A stretch of DNA of 64,000 nt from the NCBI RefSeq assembly GCF_014199685.1, contig NZ_JACHNZ010000018.1, positions 1 through 64,000 of the forward strand. The letters are read 5' to 3'. Position 1 is the stretch's first letter, and each line of letters begins with the position of its first letter. Origin of the DNA: Sphingosinicella soli (lineage in GTDB: Bacteria; Pseudomonadota; Alphaproteobacteria; Sphingomonadales; Sphingomonadaceae). Shown here piece by piece: positions 8,216 through 18,097 of the stretch. Under the pieces are notes generated by a model. That model did not search any database. It was not told where the DNA came from and saw only the letters and a program-made list of their open reading frames with translations. A program made the position numbers and the translations under genes.

Positions 8216-8701
8216 ATGTCCACCCGCCGGGTCACGCTTGCGGCCGTCATCGGCGCGCACGGCGTGATCGGCGAGGTGCGATTGAAGCTCTTCACCGAGA
8301 GTTTCGAGAGTTTCCGCGCGTTCAAATCCTATCAGGGCGACGACCGGACACTGACGCTCAAGTCGGCGAAGCAAACGCCCAAGGGCGTCATCGCCCGTTT
8401 CGCGGAAGTCAACGATCGCAACGCCGCCGAGGCGCTGCGCGGCACCGAACTCACCATTGATCGCGATGCCCTGCCGCCGCCCGCCGAGGGGGAGGTCTAT
8501 GTCGCCGACCTGATCGGCCTTGCGGTCGTCACCACCGAAGGCGCGCCGGTCGGCGTCGTCGTCGCGGTCGAAAACTTCGGCGCCGGCGACATTCTCGAAA
8601 TCGAACAGCCCGGCGGCAAGCGCTTCATGGTGCCGTTCAACGCCGAAGCGGTGCCCGACGTGGCTGACAGCGTCATCCTTGATCCGGCCTATCTGCCGTA
8701 G
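8216..8701 (+). CDS. rimM: Ribosome maturation factor RimM
   Basis: RimM binds S19 and the 30S head and assists 16S rRNA processing. The 161-residue protein has the N-terminal RimM barrel (VTLAAVIGAHGVIGEVRLKLF), then the PRC-barrel-like C-terminal domain (VYVADLIGLAVV, MVPFNAEAVPDVAD). It starts 3 bases after the rpsP stop and stays in its normal position. The usual downstream neighbour trmD has been displaced by 675 bp through the toxin-antitoxin pair. Confidence 0.96.
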   Translation: MSTRRVTLAAVIGAHGVIGEVRLKLFTESFESFRAFKSYQGDDRTLTLKSAKQTPKGVIARFAEVNDRNAAEALRGTELTIDRDALPPPAEGEVYVADLIGLAVVTTEGAPVGVVVAVENFGAGDILEIEQPGGKRFMVPFNAEAVPDVADSVILDPAYLP

Positions 8702-8721
8702 TATATACATGGCGTATATAC
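8701..8721. promoter_or_regulatory. Paired GTATATAC operator upstream of vapB-like antitoxin
   Basis: Two copies of the self-complementary octamer GTATATAC occupy 8701-8708 and 8714-8721, separated by 5 bases. Together they form a perfect 21-bp dyad directly after the rimM stop and 11 bases before the antitoxin ATG. Antitoxins with an AbrB-type N-terminal domain commonly autoregulate by binding such dyads. The TATATA cores could also serve as a -10 element for a TA-specific promoter. Binding is inferred, not shown. Confidence 0.7.
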
Positions 8722-8731
8722 GGAGCATGTG

Positions 8732-9004
8732 ATGGGCAAGGAATACAGGGCGAAGGTCTTCAAGTCGGGCAACTCGGTGGCGCTGCGCCTGCCGAAGGAA
8801 CTCGGCCTGAAGGACGGCGACGTGATGGTGCTGCGCGAGGAGCAGGGCCATTTCGAATTCGAACCCGCACCGGCCAAGGCGGACAGGATCGATGTCAGCG
8901 GCTTCTGGGGCTCGATGCCCGGGCTTAAGCCGCTGTCGCCGGAAGACCGGCTGATCGAGCCGCGCGAACTCGATTGGGAAGGAAAGTTGCTCAAGCGTGG
9001 TTGA
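8732..9004 (+). CDS. VapB/MazE-type antitoxin (AbrB swapped-hairpin DNA-binding fold)
   Basis: The 90-residue protein has the AbrB/SpoVT fold at its N-terminus (KVFKSGNSVALRLPKELGLKDGD, about residues 7-30) and a C-terminal extension ([13 protein letters not shown]), the part that in VapB antitoxins wraps and inhibits the PIN toxin. The ATG at 8732 is preferred over the adjacent GTG at 8729 because GGAG at 8722-8725 gives better spacing. It overlaps the downstream toxin gene by 8 bases, the standard coupled TA arrangement. The pair sits inside the otherwise conserved rimM-trmD junction. Confidence 0.88.
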   Translation: MGKEYRAKVFKSGNSVALRLPKELGLKDGDVMVLREEQGHFEFEPAPAKADRIDVSGFWGSMPGLKPLSPEDRLIEPRELDWEGKLLKRG

Positions 9005-9380
9005 GCCTGCCTTCCTGCTCGATTCCAATACCTGTATCTATGTTCTCGAAGGCCTTTCATCGGTGCTTCGAGACCGGATCGAGGCGCGTAGCCCGGGTGA
9101 GATCGTCACGTCGGCCATCGTTTACGCGGAAGTCATGCGCGGGATCGATCCCGCGAACGATGTCGCGGTTGCAAAAGCAATGCTGCTGTTCGAAGCCTTT
9201 CCCGCCTTGCCGTTCGATGCCGAGGCTGCACGCGCTTACGCTCAGGTGCCGTTTCGGCGGGGGAAGTTCGATCGCTTGATCGGCGCCCATGCCTTGGCTG
9301 TGGGGCTCACCGTCGTCACCAGCAACGGCGCCGATTTCGCCGATATCCCCGGCCTCAAGGTCGAGAACTGGACGCTATGA
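8997..9380 (+). CDS. VapC-type PIN-domain ribonuclease toxin
   Basis: The 127-residue PIN protein has the acidic metal-binding residues in their usual places: Asp in LLDSNTC (residue 9), Glu in [10 protein letters not shown] (about 44), Asp in [13 protein letters not shown] (about 90) and Asp in NGADF. VapC toxins are RNases that often cleave tRNA or rRNA and are held in check by VapB. The start is a GTG overlapping the antitoxin end. The TGA stop overlaps the ATG of trmD (ATGA), so the toxin frame may be translationally coupled to an essential tRNA methyltransferase. All catalytic acids are present, so the toxin is probably active. Confidence 0.9.
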   Translation: MVEPAFLLDSNTCIYVLEGLSSVLRDRIEARSPGEIVTSAIVYAEVMRGIDPANDVAVAKAMLLFEAFPALPFDAEAARAYAQVPFRRGKFDRLIGAHALAVGLTVVTSNGADFADIPGLKVENWTL

Positions 9381-10117
9381 CCTTCGCCGCCGCCGTCCTC
9401 ACGCTCTACCCGGAGATGTTCCCCGGCCCGCTCGGTCACAGCCTTGCGGGCCGCGCGCTCGGGGACGGGCTGTGGTCGCTGGAAACCGTGCAGATTCGCG
9501 ACTTCGCGACCGACAGGCACCGCTCGGTCGATGACACGCCCGCGGGAGGCGGTGCGGGCATGGTGATGCGCGCGGACGTGTTGGCGCGCGCGGTCGATGA
9601 CGTCCTGTCGCGCCGGCCGGACGCGCCGATGCTTGCGATGACGCCGCGCGGGGCGCCGCTCACCCAGGCCCGTGTCCGCGCGCTCGCGGCCGGTCCGGGG
9701 GTCTCGATCCTCTGCGGCCGGTTCGAAGGCATCGACGAGCGCCTGTTCGAGGCGCGGCCGATCGAACAGGTCTCGATCGGGGACTATGTGCTTTCCGGCG
9801 GGGAAATGGCGGCATTGACGCTTCTGGACGCTTGCATTCGCCTCGTTCCCGGCGTAATGGGCGCCGCTTCGAGCGGGAACGAGGAGAGCTTCGAAAGCGG
9901 CCTCCTGGAATACCCGCAATATACCCGGCCCAATGATTGGGAAGGGCGCACGATCCCCGAAGTGCTGCGATCGGGGGATCATGCGCGGATCGGGGCCTGG
10001 CGCCAGCGTCAGGCGGAGACCGATACACGGCTAAGGCGGTCGGACCTGTGGGAGCGCTATGGTAGCGCTCGGGTCGGCGAGCCCTCTGGCGCGCGGCGTG
10101 AGAACAAGGACGAATGA
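9377..10117 (+). CDS. trmD: tRNA (guanine37-N1)-methyltransferase TrmD
   Basis: TrmD makes m1G37 in tRNA and prevents +1 frameshifting; it is usually essential. The 246-residue SPOUT protein shows [10 protein letters not shown] at the N-terminus, the trefoil-knot SAM site ([15 protein letters not shown], then [14 protein letters not shown]) and the C-terminal [16 protein letters not shown] signature. The ATG overlaps the vapC stop. In the usual order trmD follows rimM directly, so the overlap reflects the inserted TA pair. rplS starts 1 base after its stop. Confidence 0.97.
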   Translation: MTFAAAVLTLYPEMFPGPLGHSLAGRALGDGLWSLETVQIRDFATDRHRSVDDTPAGGGAGMVMRADVLARAVDDVLSRRPDAPMLAMTPRGAPLTQARVRALAAGPGVSILCGRFEGIDERLFEARPIEQVSIGDYVLSGGEMAALTLLDACIRLVPGVMGAASSGNEESFESGLLEYPQYTRPNDWEGRTIPEVLRSGDHARIGAWRQRQAETDTRLRRSDLWERYGSARVGEPSGARRENKDE

Positions 10118-10118
10118 G

Positions 10119-10493
10119 ATGAACCTCATCCAGCAGCTCGAAGCCGAGCAGATCGAAAAGCTTGCCGCAGGCAAGACCATTCCGGAATTCCGCCCGGGCG
10201 ACACGCTTCGTGTCGGCGTGCGCGTCGTCGAAGGCGAGCGCACCCGCATCCAGAACTTCGAAGGCGTCTGCATCGCCCGCTCGAACAAGGGCGTCAGCTC
10301 CAATTTCACCGTGCGCAAGGTGAGCTTCGGCGAGGGCGTCGAGCGCGTCTTCCCGATCTATTCGCCGAACGTCGATTCGATCGAGGTCGTGCGTCGCGGT
10401 ATCGTCCGCCGCGCGAAGCTCTATTACCTGCGCGGCCGCAGCGGTAAGTCGGCGCGTATCGCCGAGCGTCGCGACACCCGCGAAACCGCGTAA
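10119..10493 (+). CDS. rplS: 50S ribosomal protein L19
   Basis: L19 sits at the 30S-50S interface. The 124-residue protein has the standard [28 protein letters not shown] core and [21 protein letters not shown] end. The ATG follows GAATGAG and lies 1 base after the trmD stop. It is the last gene of the ffh operon, followed by a strong GNRA-loop hairpin. Confidence 0.98.
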   Translation: MNLIQQLEAEQIEKLAAGKTIPEFRPGDTLRVGVRVVEGERTRIQNFEGVCIARSNKGVSSNFTVRKVSFGEGVERVFPIYSPNVDSIEVVRRGIVRRAKLYYLRGRSGKSARIAERRDTRETA

Positions 10494-10508
10494 GCGCACT
10501 GTATTCAG

Positions 10509-10548
10509 GAACGGCCGTCCCGGGAGACCGGGACGGCCGTTCGCGTTT
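10509..10548 (+). terminator. Terminator hairpin after rplS
   Basis: A 15-bp perfect stem (10509-10523 with 10528-10542) closes on a GAGA tetraloop and is followed by a short T-containing stretch (GCGTTT). It ends the ffh-rplS operon 15 bases after the rplS stop. Confidence 0.8.
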
Positions 10549-10592
10549 CGATGCCGTTGCGCTTTCGGCGATCATCGCCTAACTCCGCGCGC

Positions 10593-12014
10593 ATGGCACA
10601 GAACCCGCGCACGCTTTACGACAAGATCTGGGATGCCCATGTTGTTGCGGAGCGCGACGACGGCACGGCACTCCTGTTCATCGATCGCCACCTTATCCAC
10701 GAGGTGACGACGCCGCAGGCTTTCGAAGGGCTGCGCACGGCGGGACGCCGGCTGCGGCGGCCGGACCTGACGCTCGCGGTGCCGGATCACAACGTGCCCA
10801 CCAATCATCGCTTCGAGCCGATCACCGATCCCGAAAGCGCCGCGCAGCTTGATGCGCTCACGCGGAACTGCGCCGACTTCGGCGTCGAGCTGATCGAGAT
10901 GAACGACGCGCGCCAGGGCATCGTGCACGTGATCGGGCCGGAGCAAGGCTTCACGCTGCCCGGCACCACGGTCGTCTGCGGCGACAGCCACACGGCGACG
11001 CACGGCGCGTTCGGCGCGCTCGCCTTCGGCATCGGCACGTCGGAGATCGAGCATGTGTTCGCGACGCAGACACTGCTCTTGCGCCGCGCGAAGACCATGG
11101 AAGTCCGGGTCGAAGGCAGCCTCGGCCACGGCGTGACCCCGAAAGACGTCACGCTCGCGGTGATCGGCGAGACCGGCACGGGCGGCGGCACCGGCCACGT
11201 CATCGAATATCGCGGGCCGGTGATCGAGGCGATGTCGGTCGAAGGCCGCATGACCGTGTGCAACATGGCGATCGAAGGCGGCGCGCGCGCCGGCCTGATC
11301 GCGCCCGACGAGAAGACCTTCGCCTATTTCAAGGATCGCCCGCGCAGCCCGAAGGGCGCGAACTGGGAGAAGGCGGTCGCCTACTGGCGCACGCTCGTTT
11401 CCGATCCCGGCGCGCGCTTCGACAAGACCGTGATCATCGACGGCTCGAAGATCGCACCGCTCGTCACCTGGGGCACCAGCCCGGAGGATGTCGTGCCGAT
11501 CACCGGCGTCGTGCCCGCACCCGCGAGCTTCGCGGATCCCGGCAAGCAGGATGCCGCGCAGAAAAGCCTCGATTATATGGGCCTCGTGCCGGGAACGCGG
11601 CTTGAGGACGTCGAGGTGCAGAACATCTTCATCGGCAGTTGCACCAACAGCCGCATCGAAGACCTGCGCGCCGCCGCCGCCGTCGCGAAGGGCCGCCATG
11701 TCGCGGGCCATATCAGGCAGGCGCTGGTGGTGCCGGGCTCGGGTCTCGTCAAGCGGCAGGCCGAAGCCGAAGGGCTCGACCGCATCTTCATCGAGGCGGG
11801 CTTCGACTGGCGCGAGCCGGGCTGCTCGATGTGCCTGGGCATGAACCCGGACAAGGTGCCGCCGGGCGAGCGCTGCGCATCGACCTCCAACCGCAACTTC
11901 GTCGGTCGGCAGGGGCCGGGCGCGCGCACGCATCTGATGTCCCCCGCGATGGCCGCCGCCGCCGCCGTCACCGGCCGTCTCACCGACGTGCGCCAGCTGA
12001 TGGGAGCCGCCTGA
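10593..12014 (+). CDS. leuC: 3-isopropylmalate dehydratase large subunit
   Basis: LeuC with LeuD isomerises 2- to 3-isopropylmalate in leucine synthesis. The 473-residue aconitase-fold protein has the three [4Fe-4S] ligands Cys350 (GSCTNSRI), Cys411 and Cys414 ([11 protein letters not shown]), as well as [14 protein letters not shown]. The ATG is the one before [10 protein letters not shown], the usual N-terminus. Its stop overlaps the leuD start, so the two subunits are translationally coupled. Confidence 0.98.
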   Translation: MAQNPRTLYDKIWDAHVVAERDDGTALLFIDRHLIHEVTTPQAFEGLRTAGRRLRRPDLTLAVPDHNVPTNHRFEPITDPESAAQLDALTRNCADFGVELIEMNDARQGIVHVIGPEQGFTLPGTTVVCGDSHTATHGAFGALAFGIGTSEIEHVFATQTLLLRRAKTMEVRVEGSLGHGVTPKDVTLAVIGETGTGGGTGHVIEYRGPVIEAMSVEGRMTVCNMAIEGGARAGLIAPDEKTFAYFKDRPRSPKGANWEKAVAYWRTLVSDPGARFDKTVIIDGSKIAPLVTWGTSPEDVVPITGVVPAPASFADPGKQDAAQKSLDYMGLVPGTRLEDVEVQNIFIGSCTNSRIEDLRAAAAVAKGRHVAGHIRQALVVPGSGLVKRQAEAEGLDRIFIEAGFDWREPGCSMCLGMNPDKVPPGERCASTSNRNFVGRQGPGARTHLMSPAMAAAAAVTGRLTDVRQLMGAA

Positions 12015-12613
12015 TGGATGCGTTCAAGACCCTCACCGGCATCGCCGTGCCGTTCGGCGCGAAGAACGTCGACACCGATGTCATCATCCCGGCGCGCTTC
12101 CTCAAGACCATCCAGCGCGCGGGCCTTGGCAGCGGCGCCTTTGCGGTGATCCGCGAAAACCCCGACAACATCTTCGATCAGCCGCGGCACAAGGGCGCGC
12201 CCGTGCTCATCGCGGGCGACAATTTCGGCTGCGGTTCCAGCCGCGAGCATGCGCCGTGGGCACTCACCGACATGGGCTTCCGCGCCGTGATCGCGCCGTC
12301 GTTCGCGGACATCTTCTCGGGCAACGCCTTCAAGAACGGCATGCTGCTGGTGGCGCTGCCGCAGGAGCAGGTCGACCGGCTGATGGAGGTCGCGCAGACC
12401 GACGAGATCACCATCGACCTTGAAAACCAGGTGGTGACGACCCCCTATCAGGACCGCTTCGCCTTCGAGATCGATCCGTTCCGCAAGCACTGCCTGCTGA
12501 ACGGCCTCGACGAGATCGGCCTGACGCAGGCGATGGACAAGGACATCGGGGCGTTCGAGGCAAAGCTCGCCGCCGACCAGCCGTGGATCGCCGGCGCCGC
12601 CAAGGCTGCCTGA
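12014..12613 (+). CDS. leuD: 3-isopropylmalate dehydratase small subunit
   Basis: LeuD supplies the swivelling domain of isopropylmalate isomerase. The 199-residue protein has the substrate-binding [15 protein letters not shown] signature and [14 protein letters not shown]-like N-terminus ([14 protein letters not shown]). The ATG overlaps the last base of the leuC stop (TGATG). leuB follows after 28 bp with a GAAAAAGGAT site upstream, so leuC-leuD-leuB form one unit. Confidence 0.98.
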   Translation: MDAFKTLTGIAVPFGAKNVDTDVIIPARFLKTIQRAGLGSGAFAVIRENPDNIFDQPRHKGAPVLIAGDNFGCGSSREHAPWALTDMGFRAVIAPSFADIFSGNAFKNGMLLVALPQEQVDRLMEVAQTDEITIDLENQVVTTPYQDRFAFEIDPFRKHCLLNGLDEIGLTQAMDKDIGAFEAKLAADQPWIAGAAKAA

Positions 12614-12641
12614 AACAGCGCACGAAAAAGGATAGAGCCCG

Positions 12642-13697
12642 ATGACGAAATCCCTGCTTCTGCTTCCCGGCGATGGTATCGGGCCGGAGGTGATCGGGGA
12701 GGTGAAGCGCCTGATCGGGGCGCTTGCGCTCGACATCGCGGTTGAAGAGGCGCTGTTCGGCGGCGCCGCCATCGATGCCACCGGCCTGCCGATCACCGAC
12801 GAGACCGTGGCGCGCGCGTGCAGTTCCGATGCCGTGCTGATGGGCGCTGTCGGCGGCCCGAAGTGGGCGGGGCAGGCTTATGACAGGCGGCCCGAGGCGG
12901 GGCTGCTGCGCCTGCGCTCCGAAATGGGCGTCTACGCCAACCTGCGTCCGGCGCGCTGCTTCGCGGCGCTTGCCGATTCGTCCAGCCTGAAGCGCGAGTT
13001 CGTCGAAGGGCTCGACATATTGTTCGTGCGCGAACTCGTCGGCGGGGTCTATTTCGGCACGCCGCGTGGCATCGAGGATATCGGCGGCGGCGAGCGGCGC
13101 GGCGTCAATACGCAGGTCTACACCTCGTCGGAAATCCGCCGCGTGGCGCGCACGGCCTTCGAGCTTGCGCGCGGACGCTCCAACCGCGTCTGCTCGGCCG
13201 AAAAGTCGAACGTCATGGAATCGGGCCTGCTCTGGAAGGAGGAGGTGACCGCGCTCCACAAGGCGGAATACGCCGACGTGGAACTCACCCACATGCTCGC
13301 CGACAACATGGCGATGCAGCTTGTGAAAAACCCCAAGCAGTTCGACGTGATCGTCACCGACAATCTGTTCGGCGATCTGCTTTCGGACGAGGCGGCGATG
13401 CTCACCGGCTCGCTCGGCATGCTGCCGTCGGCGGCGATCGGCGAGGCCGGGAAGCCCGGCCTCTACGAGCCGATCCACGGCTCCGCGCCCGACATCGCGG
13501 GGCAGGGCCTCGCGAACCCGTGCGCGGCGATCCTCAGCTTCGCGATGGCGCTGCGTTTCAGCCTGGGGGAAACCGCTGCGGCCGACCGCGTGGAGGCAGC
13601 CGTCGACAAGGCGCTGACGGGCGGCGCGTGCACCCGCGACATCGGCGGCACGCTCTCGACAGAAGAGATGGGCACCGCGATAATCGCGGCATTATGA
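12642..13697 (+). CDS. leuB: 3-isopropylmalate dehydrogenase
   Basis: LeuB oxidatively decarboxylates 3-isopropylmalate to 2-oxoisocaproate using NAD. The 351-residue protein starts [12 protein letters not shown] and has the substrate loop [15 protein letters not shown], the metal-binding [16 protein letters not shown] and the NAD-binding [18 protein letters not shown]. It follows leuC-leuD. The stop overlaps the start of the DUF502 gene by ATGA. Confidence 0.98.
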   Translation: MTKSLLLLPGDGIGPEVIGEVKRLIGALALDIAVEEALFGGAAIDATGLPITDETVARACSSDAVLMGAVGGPKWAGQAYDRRPEAGLLRLRSEMGVYANLRPARCFAALADSSSLKREFVEGLDILFVRELVGGVYFGTPRGIEDIGGGERRGVNTQVYTSSEIRRVARTAFELARGRSNRVCSAEKSNVMESGLLWKEEVTALHKAEYADVELTHMLADNMAMQLVKNPKQFDVIVTDNLFGDLLSDEAAMLTGSLGMLPSAAIGEAGKPGLYEPIHGSAPDIAGQGLANPCAAILSFAMALRFSLGETAAADRVEAAVDKALTGGACTRDIGGTLSTEEMGTAIIAAL

Positions 13698-14401
13698 TAC
13701 CCGCCCGTCACCTTCCCGAACCCCCTCGCCCGCCGTGGCGCGATGTGCTGGACCGGGTCTTCGCCCAGTTCCTCACGGGGCTGCTGTTCCTGCTGCCTTT
13801 CATCCTCACATTGATGATCCTCGATTGGCTGGTGCGGCAGGTCGCGGGGCTCTTCGGGGCCGATACGCTGCTCGGGTCGGCGCTGACGAGCGGCGGCGCG
13901 TTCATCTTCGGCGACGGTCTCATCGGCTTCTGGCTGCTGCTCATCTTCGTCGTCATTGGCATCTGGGCGGTCGGCTTCGCGTTTCAGGACCGGGCGCGGC
14001 GCGGCATCGAGCGGCGCCTTGATGCGATTATCGAACGCATACCCGTGCTGCGCGACGTGTACCGGCCCGTTTCGAAACTGGTCCGCATGCTCGGCACGAA
14101 GAACGAGAATGATCTTGCGGCGATGCGCGTCGTCGCCTGCCGTTTCGGGGAACGCGGCGCGGACGTGCTGGCGCTGCTCGCCTCGCCCGAGGTGATGATC
14201 GTGGGCGGCGAAGAGCGCATGCTCGTCTACCTGCCCTCGGCGCCGCTGCCGATGACCGGCGGGCTCGTGCTCGTGCCGCCGTCCTCGGTGGTCGAGGTCG
14301 CCGGCGTGACGGTCGACGACCTGCTCAAATGCTATATTTCGCTCGGCATGCTCGCGCCCGATGCGCTGCGCGGCAAGCCCGCGCCGCTCCCCGGACTGTA
14401 G
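13694..14401 (+). CDS. DUF502 family membrane protein
   Basis: The 235-residue protein has two strong membrane helices near the N-terminus ([20 protein letters not shown] and [19 protein letters not shown]), followed by a soluble domain with [21 protein letters not shown] and the proline-rich [19 protein letters not shown] end. These are typical of the DUF502 family, whose function is unknown. It overlaps leuB (ATGA), but the link to leucine synthesis is probably only positional. asd follows after 64 bp. Confidence 0.88.
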   Translation: MIPARHLPEPPRPPWRDVLDRVFAQFLTGLLFLLPFILTLMILDWLVRQVAGLFGADTLLGSALTSGGAFIFGDGLIGFWLLLIFVVIGIWAVGFAFQDRARRGIERRLDAIIERIPVLRDVYRPVSKLVRMLGTKNENDLAAMRVVACRFGERGADVLALLASPEVMIVGGEERMLVYLPSAPLPMTGGLVLVPPSSVVEVAGVTVDDLLKCYISLGMLAPDALRGKPAPLPGL

Positions 14402-14465
14402 CAAACGCCTTGCAAGCGTCCGCCCGGGCGCGCAGAAGGCGGCTTCATTTTCAGGCAGGATACGC

Positions 14466-15494
14466 ATGATGGGGTACAGGGTTGCCGTTGTGGGCGCGAC
14501 CGGGAACGTCGGTCGCGAGATGCTGAACATTCTCGCCGAGCGTAAATTTCCGTTCGACGAGATCGCCGCGCTCGCCAGTTCGCGCTCCACAGGGGACATG
14601 ATCGCGCTGGGCGACACCGACCGCGAACTCAAGGTCCGCAACCTCGAACATTTCGATTTCACGGGCTGGGACATCGCGCTGTTCGCCGCCGGGTCGGGGC
14701 CGACCAAGATTTACGCGCCCAAGGCCGCCGCCGCCGGGTGTGTCGTCATCGACAACAGCTCGCTCTACCGCATGGAGCCGGACGTGCCGCTCATCGTGCC
14801 CGAGGTGAACCCGGACGCGATCGACGGATACACGAAGCGCAACATCATCGCGAACCCGAACTGCTCGACCGCGCAGATGGTCGTCGCGCTCAAGCCGCTC
14901 CACGATGCGGCCACGATCAAGCGCGTTGTCGTCTCGACCTACCAGTCGGTGTCGGGCGCGGGCAAGGAAGGCATGGACGAGCTTTTCGAGCAGACCCGCG
15001 CCATCTTCGTGAACGATCCCAAGGAAAGCCGGAGGTTCACCAAGCAGATCGCCTTCAACGTCATTCCGCACATCGACGCCTTCATGGAGGACGGCTCCAC
15101 GAAGGAGGAGTGGAAGATGGTCGTGGAGACGAACAAGATCCTCGATCCCGATATCCGCGTGACCGCGACCTGCGTGCGCGTGCCGGTGTTCGTCGGTCAT
15201 TCCGAATCGATCAACATCGAATTCGAAAGGCCGCTTTCGGTCGAGCAAGCGCACGAGATCCTGCGCGAGGCGCCGGGCATCATGCTCGTCGACAAGCGCG
15301 AGGACGGCGGCTACGTCACGCCCGTCGAGTGCGCCGGAGAATTCGCGACGTTCATCAGCCGCGTCCGCAAGGATCCCACGGTGAAGCACGGCCTCAACCT
15401 CTGGTGCGTCAGCGACAATCTGCGCAAGGGCGCGGCGCTCAATGCCGTGCAGATCGCCGAGCTGCTCGGCCGCCGGCATCTCAGGAAGGCGTGA
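14466..15494 (+). CDS. asd: Aspartate-semialdehyde dehydrogenase
   Basis: Asd reduces aspartyl phosphate to aspartate semialdehyde, the branch point to lysine/DAP, threonine and methionine. The 342-residue protein has the NADP motif VVGATGNVGREML, catalytic Cys133 in NPNCSTAQM and the HIDAF and GHSESINIEF active-site segments. Two adjacent ATG codons (14466, 14469) are possible; the first is given, after an AGGCAGGAT site. The DapF step of the same pathway lies at 3689-4495. Confidence 0.97.
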   Translation: MMGYRVAVVGATGNVGREMLNILAERKFPFDEIAALASSRSTGDMIALGDTDRELKVRNLEHFDFTGWDIALFAAGSGPTKIYAPKAAAAGCVVIDNSSLYRMEPDVPLIVPEVNPDAIDGYTKRNIIANPNCSTAQMVVALKPLHDAATIKRVVVSTYQSVSGAGKEGMDELFEQTRAIFVNDPKESRRFTKQIAFNVIPHIDAFMEDGSTKEEWKMVVETNKILDPDIRVTATCVRVPVFVGHSESINIEFERPLSVEQAHEILREAPGIMLVDKREDGGYVTPVECAGEFATFISRVRKDPTVKHGLNLWCVSDNLRKGAALNAVQIAELLGRRHLRKA

Positions 15495-15498
15495 TGCG

Positions 15499-17040
15499 TT
15501 AGCGGCCCTCTGCGGGACGCTTCAACAGCAGCACCAGCGGGATCGACAGCAGCGTCACGATCATCAGCAGATAGAAATCGTTGATGTAGCCGATCATCGT
15601 GGCCTGCCGCGTAATCTCCGCGTCGATCATCGAAAACAGGTTTGAACCGACGCCGCCGGCACTTTCGACAAGATGCGGGTTGAGCGGCGCCAGCGACGTT
15701 TCGGTAATGCTTGCCCCGATCAGTTCATGGCTCGTCTGCACGGTCCGCGCGAGCTGGGCCGTCACGATCGAGATGCCCACCGAGGCACCGACATTGCGCA
15801 TCAGGTAAAGCATGCTGGACGCGTCCGTGCGGTAGCGCGGCGGCAGCGTTGCAAACGCCGCGAGGTTGATCGAAGAGAAGATGAAGCCGAGGCCGAGGCC
15901 CTGCAGCACGCCGCTCCAGACCACCGGATTCCAGTCCATGTCGAGCGACCAGCGTGTCATCCACCACAGCGACGCTGCGGCAAGGGCCATGCCGCCCGCG
16001 ATCAGGATGCGGGGATCGACGCGCCCGGCGAGCTGCCCGGCGATGGCCATGCTGATGAGAACGCCGATGCCGCGCGGGGCCAGCATCAGCCCGGTGTCGA
16101 AGACCGGATAGCCGTAAACCGCCTGCAGCATCGGCGGCAGCAGCGCCATCGTCGCCATCATGAGCACGCCGATGTTGGCCATGAACACCAGGCCGATCAG
16201 GAAATTCCGGTTGGTCAGCATCTCGCGTTCGAACATCGGCCGGCGTCCGGTGGCCATGTGGACGAGGAACAGCCAGATGCCCACGATCGCGATGCCGAGC
16301 GTAATGCGGATTTCCCAGGATTGCAGCCAATCCTCCTGCTGGCCGCGGTCGAGCATCAGTTGCAGCGCGGCGAGGCCGATCGCCAGCATCGAGAAGCCGA
16401 ACAGGTCGAACGACCGCCGCCGCACCGGGCGTGACGGCAGCAGCGCGATCAGGATCGCGAGCGTGGCGATGCCGATCGGCACGTTGATGTAGAAAATCCA
16501 GCGCCAGCTGTAGTTGTCGGTGAGCCAGCCGCCGAGGATCGGCCCCATGATCGGGCCGACCATGATGCCCATGCCCCATATCGCCATCGCCTTGGCGTGC
16601 TGCTCGCGCGGCGTGATGTCGAGCATCACGGTCTGCGACAGCGGCCCGACGAACGCGGCGGATGCGCCTTGCAGAACGCGGAACAGCACCATCTCGGGAA
16701 GATTGACGGCGATCCCGCAGAGCATCGAGGTGATGATGAACCCCGCAACCGAGGCGATGAAGAGCCTGCGCGATCCGAAACGGTCCGAAAGCCAGCCGGT
16801 CAGCGGCATCGCGATGGCGGTGGCGAGGATGTAGCTCGTCAGCACCCAGGAAACGCTGTCGAAGGTGGCGCCGAGCGAAGCCTGCATGTGCGGCAGCGCG
16901 ACGTTGGCGATTGTCGAATCGAGCACCTGCATGATCATCGCCAGCATGACGCCGACGATCAGCAGCGCTTTGTTGCGGACTTCGACGACGGGCTGGCCGT
17001 GTGCCTCCTGGCCGTGTCCTTCTGCGGCGCTAGCGGGCAT
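15499..17040 (-). CDS. emrB: DHA2-family MFS drug exporter (EmrB type)
   Basis: The 513-residue protein has about 14 membrane helices and the DHA2 motifs QVLDSTIANVALPHMQ and WVLTSYILATAI, then GWLSDRFGSRR (motif A) and a GPIMGPILGGWLTDNYSWRWIF segment (motif C region). EmrB forms a tripartite pump with EmrA and an outer-membrane TolC-like channel, exporting hydrophobic compounds by proton antiport. It overlaps emrA by 11 bases. No outer-membrane partner gene is adjacent. The substrate is unknown. Confidence 0.93.
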   Translation of the reverse strand: MPASAAEGHGQEAHGQPVVEVRNKALLIVGVMLAMIMQVLDSTIANVALPHMQASLGATFDSVSWVLTSYILATAIAMPLTGWLSDRFGSRRLFIASVAGFIITSMLCGIAVNLPEMVLFRVLQGASAAFVGPLSQTVMLDITPREQHAKAMAIWGMGIMVGPIMGPILGGWLTDNYSWRWIFYINVPIGIATLAILIALLPSRPVRRRSFDLFGFSMLAIGLAALQLMLDRGQQEDWLQSWEIRITLGIAIVGIWLFLVHMATGRRPMFEREMLTNRNFLIGLVFMANIGVLMMATMALLPPMLQAVYGYPVFDTGLMLAPRGIGVLISMAIAGQLAGRVDPRILIAGGMALAAASLWWMTRWSLDMDWNPVVWSGVLQGLGLGFIFSSINLAAFATLPPRYRTDASSMLYLMRNVGASVGISIVTAQLARTVQTSHELIGASITETSLAPLNPHLVESAGGVGSNLFSMIDAEITRQATMIGYINDFYLLMIVTLLSIPLVLLLKRPAEGR

Positions 17041-18097
17041 CGGCGTTGGCGTCGGCGCGGACGTCGATCTTCACCTCGGCGCTCAGGCCCGCGATCAGGG
17101 GCCGATCGCTTTTCGAATCGATCGCGATGCGCACCGGCACGCGCTGCGTGACCTTCACCCAGTTGCCGTTGGCGTTCTGCGCGGGCAGCAGCGCGAACTC
17201 GCTGCCGGTGCCCGCACCGATGCTTTCGACATGGCCGCTCAGCGCCTTGCCGTAGGCGTCGATCGTCACCGTCGTCTTCTGGCCGGGGAGCACCTTGCGG
17301 AGCTGGGTTTCCTTGAAATTCGCCTCGATCCACGAATGGCCGTCGGCGACAAGGCTGAGCGTGGGCAGCCCGGCAGGCAGCATCGCGCCGACCTGCAGCC
17401 GCTCGGTCTGGCTGATGACGCCGCTCGCGGGCGCGCGGACCTCCGTGCGCGAAAGGTTGAGCACGGCCTCTTCGCGCGCTGCGAGCGCGGCTTCGACCGT
17501 GGCGGGCCGATCGGAAACCGCGCCGCCGCTGCCGAGCGCGACGCGCGCCTTGCGCGCTTCGGATGTGGCGGTGTTCATCTGCTCGCGGGTCTTGGCGAGC
17601 GCGAGCTGCGCCGCCTGATAGCGCGCCCGCGTCGTGAAGCCCCGGTCCAGCAGTTCCGATTGCCGATCGAATTCAGCCTTCGCGAACGCGATCTCGTCGC
17701 GCGCGGCGGCGATATCGACGTCGGCGACAGACACCTCGGCGCCAAGCCCGTCGACTTCGACACGCGCCTTCGCCAGCGCCGCATCCGCCTGGCGCAGCGC
17801 GATGCGGTAGGGATCGGGATCGATGCGGAACAGCAGCTGGCCTTCGCGGACGCGCACGTTCTCGCGGACCGCCACCTCGATCACGCGCCCGCCGACTTCG
17901 GGGGCGATGGAAACCTTGTCCTGCCGGACGTACGCGTTGTCCGTCGCTTCGTAGGCCTGCCCGGCAATATAGAGCCACACGCCGCCGGCAATCAGCAGCA
18001 GCGGCACGGACAGCATCAGGAGCGGGCGCAGCCAGCGCGGCAGGCGGGAGCGCGACAGCGCCGTGTCGTCGTTCACCTCGAATCCCAGATCAGCCAT
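17030..18097 (-). CDS. emrA: EmrA-type HlyD-family membrane fusion protein
   Basis: The 355-residue adaptor has one N-terminal membrane helix (LLMLSVPLLLIAGGVWLYIAG), then a biotinyl-lipoyl-like domain with DNAYVRQDKVSIAPEVGGRV, an alpha-helical hairpin rich in Ala/Arg, and a beta-barrel (VRAPASGVISQTERLQVGAML). It bridges EmrB to an outer-membrane channel across the periplasm. It overlaps marR by 8 bases upstream and emrB downstream, forming marR-emrA-emrB. Confidence 0.93.
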   Translation of the reverse strand: MADLGFEVNDDTALSRSRLPRWLRPLLMLSVPLLLIAGGVWLYIAGQAYEATDNAYVRQDKVSIAPEVGGRVIEVAVRENVRVREGQLLFRIDPDPYRIALRQADAALAKARVEVDGLGAEVSVADVDIAAARDEIAFAKAEFDRQSELLDRGFTTRARYQAAQLALAKTREQMNTATSEARKARVALGSGGAVSDRPATVEAALAAREEAVLNLSRTEVRAPASGVISQTERLQVGAMLPAGLPTLSLVADGHSWIEANFKETQLRKVLPGQKTTVTIDAYGKALSGHVESIGAGTGSEFALLPAQNANGNWVKVTQRVPVRIAIDSKSDRPLIAGLSAEVKIDVRADANADAR

